A DNA stretch of 44,986 nucleotides from assembly GCF_001306135.1 (NCBI RefSeq), contig NZ_LGKP01000031.1:1-44986 (forward strand), in the 5' to 3' direction. The position numbers and the translations under genes were made by a program. How positions within the stretch are numbered: position 1 is the first letter of the stretch; every line of letters begins with the position of its first letter. This DNA comes from Herpetosiphon geysericola (GTDB lineage Bacteria; Chloroflexota; Chloroflexia; Chloroflexales; Herpetosiphonaceae). This document shows, one piece after another, positions 44,268 to 44,986 of the stretch. A model generated the notes under the pieces. That model worked only from the letters and a program-made list of their open reading frames with translations. It did not search any database and was not told where the DNA came from.

Positions 44268-44873
44268 ATGAAGAGTTTGCCTAAGAAAACTGTTGGTGCA
44301 TGGTTAGTCCATCATTCTTCGAAACTTCAGCAGATATCGAATGTTACATCTTTTGATTCCATAGCATTGGCAGGAAAGGCTGGATTACTCTTATCTACTT
44401 TATGTGAATCAGAAAGCCAAAGCACACTTTCGAAGGAAAAAGTAGATACTTTAGCACGCAGTGCAGGTATTAGTGCAGTATTGGAATTACCCACTCTATT
44501 AAATAAACTGGAAAGTCAAAGATTAATAAGTATTAGTAATACTGGTGATATAGAAACACTTGGTTTAACAACATCAGCAGTCTTGCAACATACTCATGAT
44601 ATATTTATTTCTTCAAATCCTCAAAAAGAAGAATTTATTGCAATAGACATAGCAGAAAGAACATCTCAGTATCCTTATCAAGGTAATTTATTAAAAGAAT
44701 ATATAAGCGATACATATCAAACAACAAATTTAATAACAGATGAAATATTTTCTCAATCCGAAGAGATTGGGTTTATTGATCATGAAGACTTTGAGAATCA
44801 AAAAATCTACTTTAACGGAAATCTTTTCAGAACAAATGACCCTAAGAAAATGCTATCTATACGCTTGATGTGA
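44268..44873 (+). CDS. AT-rich gene of unknown function, probably truncated
   Basis: I do not recognise this 201-residue protein. It begins KSLPKKTVGAWLVHHSSKL, then has a helical region compatible with a winged helix (KVDTLARSAGISAVLELPTLLNKLESQRLI). It ends abruptly with FNGNLFRTNDPKKML followed by a few residues and a stop, just before mobile-element-like sequence. The abrupt end suggests the original frame was cut. Composition is strongly AT-rich, like the defence island and unlike its surroundings. GAGAGG lies before the ATG. Confidence 0.6.
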   Translation: MKSLPKKTVGAWLVHHSSKLQQISNVTSFDSIALAGKAGLLLSTLCESESQSTLSKEKVDTLARSAGISAVLELPTLLNKLESQRLISISNTGDIETLGLTTSAVLQHTHDIFISSNPQKEEFIAIDIAERTSQYPYQGNLLKEYISDTYQTTNLITDEIFSQSEEIGFIDHEDFENQKIYFNGNLFRTNDPKKMLSIRLM

Positions 44874-44892
44874 GTTATGATGAAAGCATTGC

Positions 44893-44957
44893 TTGACAAA
44901 CAAGGACGGAAGTCCCACGATGGAAGTGCTTACCCACCATCCGAAGGAGTTCCGTCC
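44893..44957 (+). promoter_or_regulatory. Promoter-like box and RBS-sequestering hairpin
   Basis: TTGACA (44893-44898) precedes a nested inverted repeat: GGACGGAAGTCC (44904-44915) pairs with GGAGTTCCGTCC (44946-44957, one mismatch), and GATGG (44919-44923) pairs with CCATC (44937-44941). The right arm contains most of the GAAGGAG ribosome binding site (44943-44949) and touches the ATG. A read-through transcript would hide the start signal. Confidence 0.5.
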
Positions 44958-44986
44958 ATGGCTAGTATAGCATTTTCTGACCTGAT
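44958..44986 (+). CDS. Start of a gene running off the window, possible transposase
   Basis: Only nine codons are visible (MASIAFSDL). GAAGGAG is 8 nt upstream of the ATG. The preceding inverted repeat masking the RBS is a known way of limiting transposase synthesis, and the upstream gene seems interrupted here. The assignment is an inference. Confidence 0.35.

Overview
The window reads as a chromosomal segment of a Chloroflexota bacterium, most likely Herpetosiphon-like. That is an inference from mid-range GC, Thr/Pro-rich 'TPT' linkers and a C-terminal 'FLPIVGR' tail in secreted enzymes, a UbiX/UbiE pair, and spacers packed with short degenerate words (for example 'cacgaagagcacgaag', 'agaacatagagcatag', 'aacgcagaggcgcagag'). 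No ribosomal RNA or phylogenetic marker fixes the genus.

Layout. 1-5889: tmRNA (ssrA, minus), a small unknown protein, a Nudix hydrolase, and a surface-polysaccharide set (DegT/DnrJ/EryC1-type aminotransferase, membrane-anchored NAD-epimerase, nucleotidyltransferase). 5890-15084: a sharply AT-rich five-gene island holding a C5-cytosine methyltransferase, a GHKL/MORC-MutL-type ATPase, a Z1-domain helicase-like ATPase, a PD-(D/E)XK protein (DUF4420 type) and an AIPR protein. This matches the MutL-Z1-AIPR class of defence systems (MORC/Z1 neighbourhoods; 'MZA'). 15085-18043: copZ-copA copper efflux behind a strong promoter with a G/C-tract palindrome typical of CsoR-like control. 18196-22670: membrane protein with a divergent Lrp/AsnC regulator, GT4 glycosyltransferase, small HTH protein, and a SAP-domain gene flanked by a 19-bp direct repeat. 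22692-29379 (all minus): a PHP-AlbA fusion overlapping ubiX and ubiE, a metallo-beta-lactamase-fold hydrolase and a GH31 glycosidase.

The 26.4-29.8 kb stretch carries four near-perfect ParB parS sites, and one intergenic region there holds four DnaA boxes within 67 bp. It is the best candidate in the window for a replication-origin or centromere locus, although no dnaA, dnaN, parA or parB gene is present.

30089-38365: two large secreted GH13 amylase/pullulanase-type enzymes. Together with the GH31 enzyme and the downstream sugar ABC transporter (39087-42320, xylose/ribose type) they suggest polysaccharide breakdown and sugar uptake. 42690-43721: a response regulator with the unusual order REC-HTH-REC. 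43722 to the end: repeat-rich spacer, the C-terminal sorting-signal remnant of a surface protein, a second AT-rich block with an apparently truncated gene, and the start of a probable mobile-element gene whose ribosome binding site lies inside a long inverted repeat.
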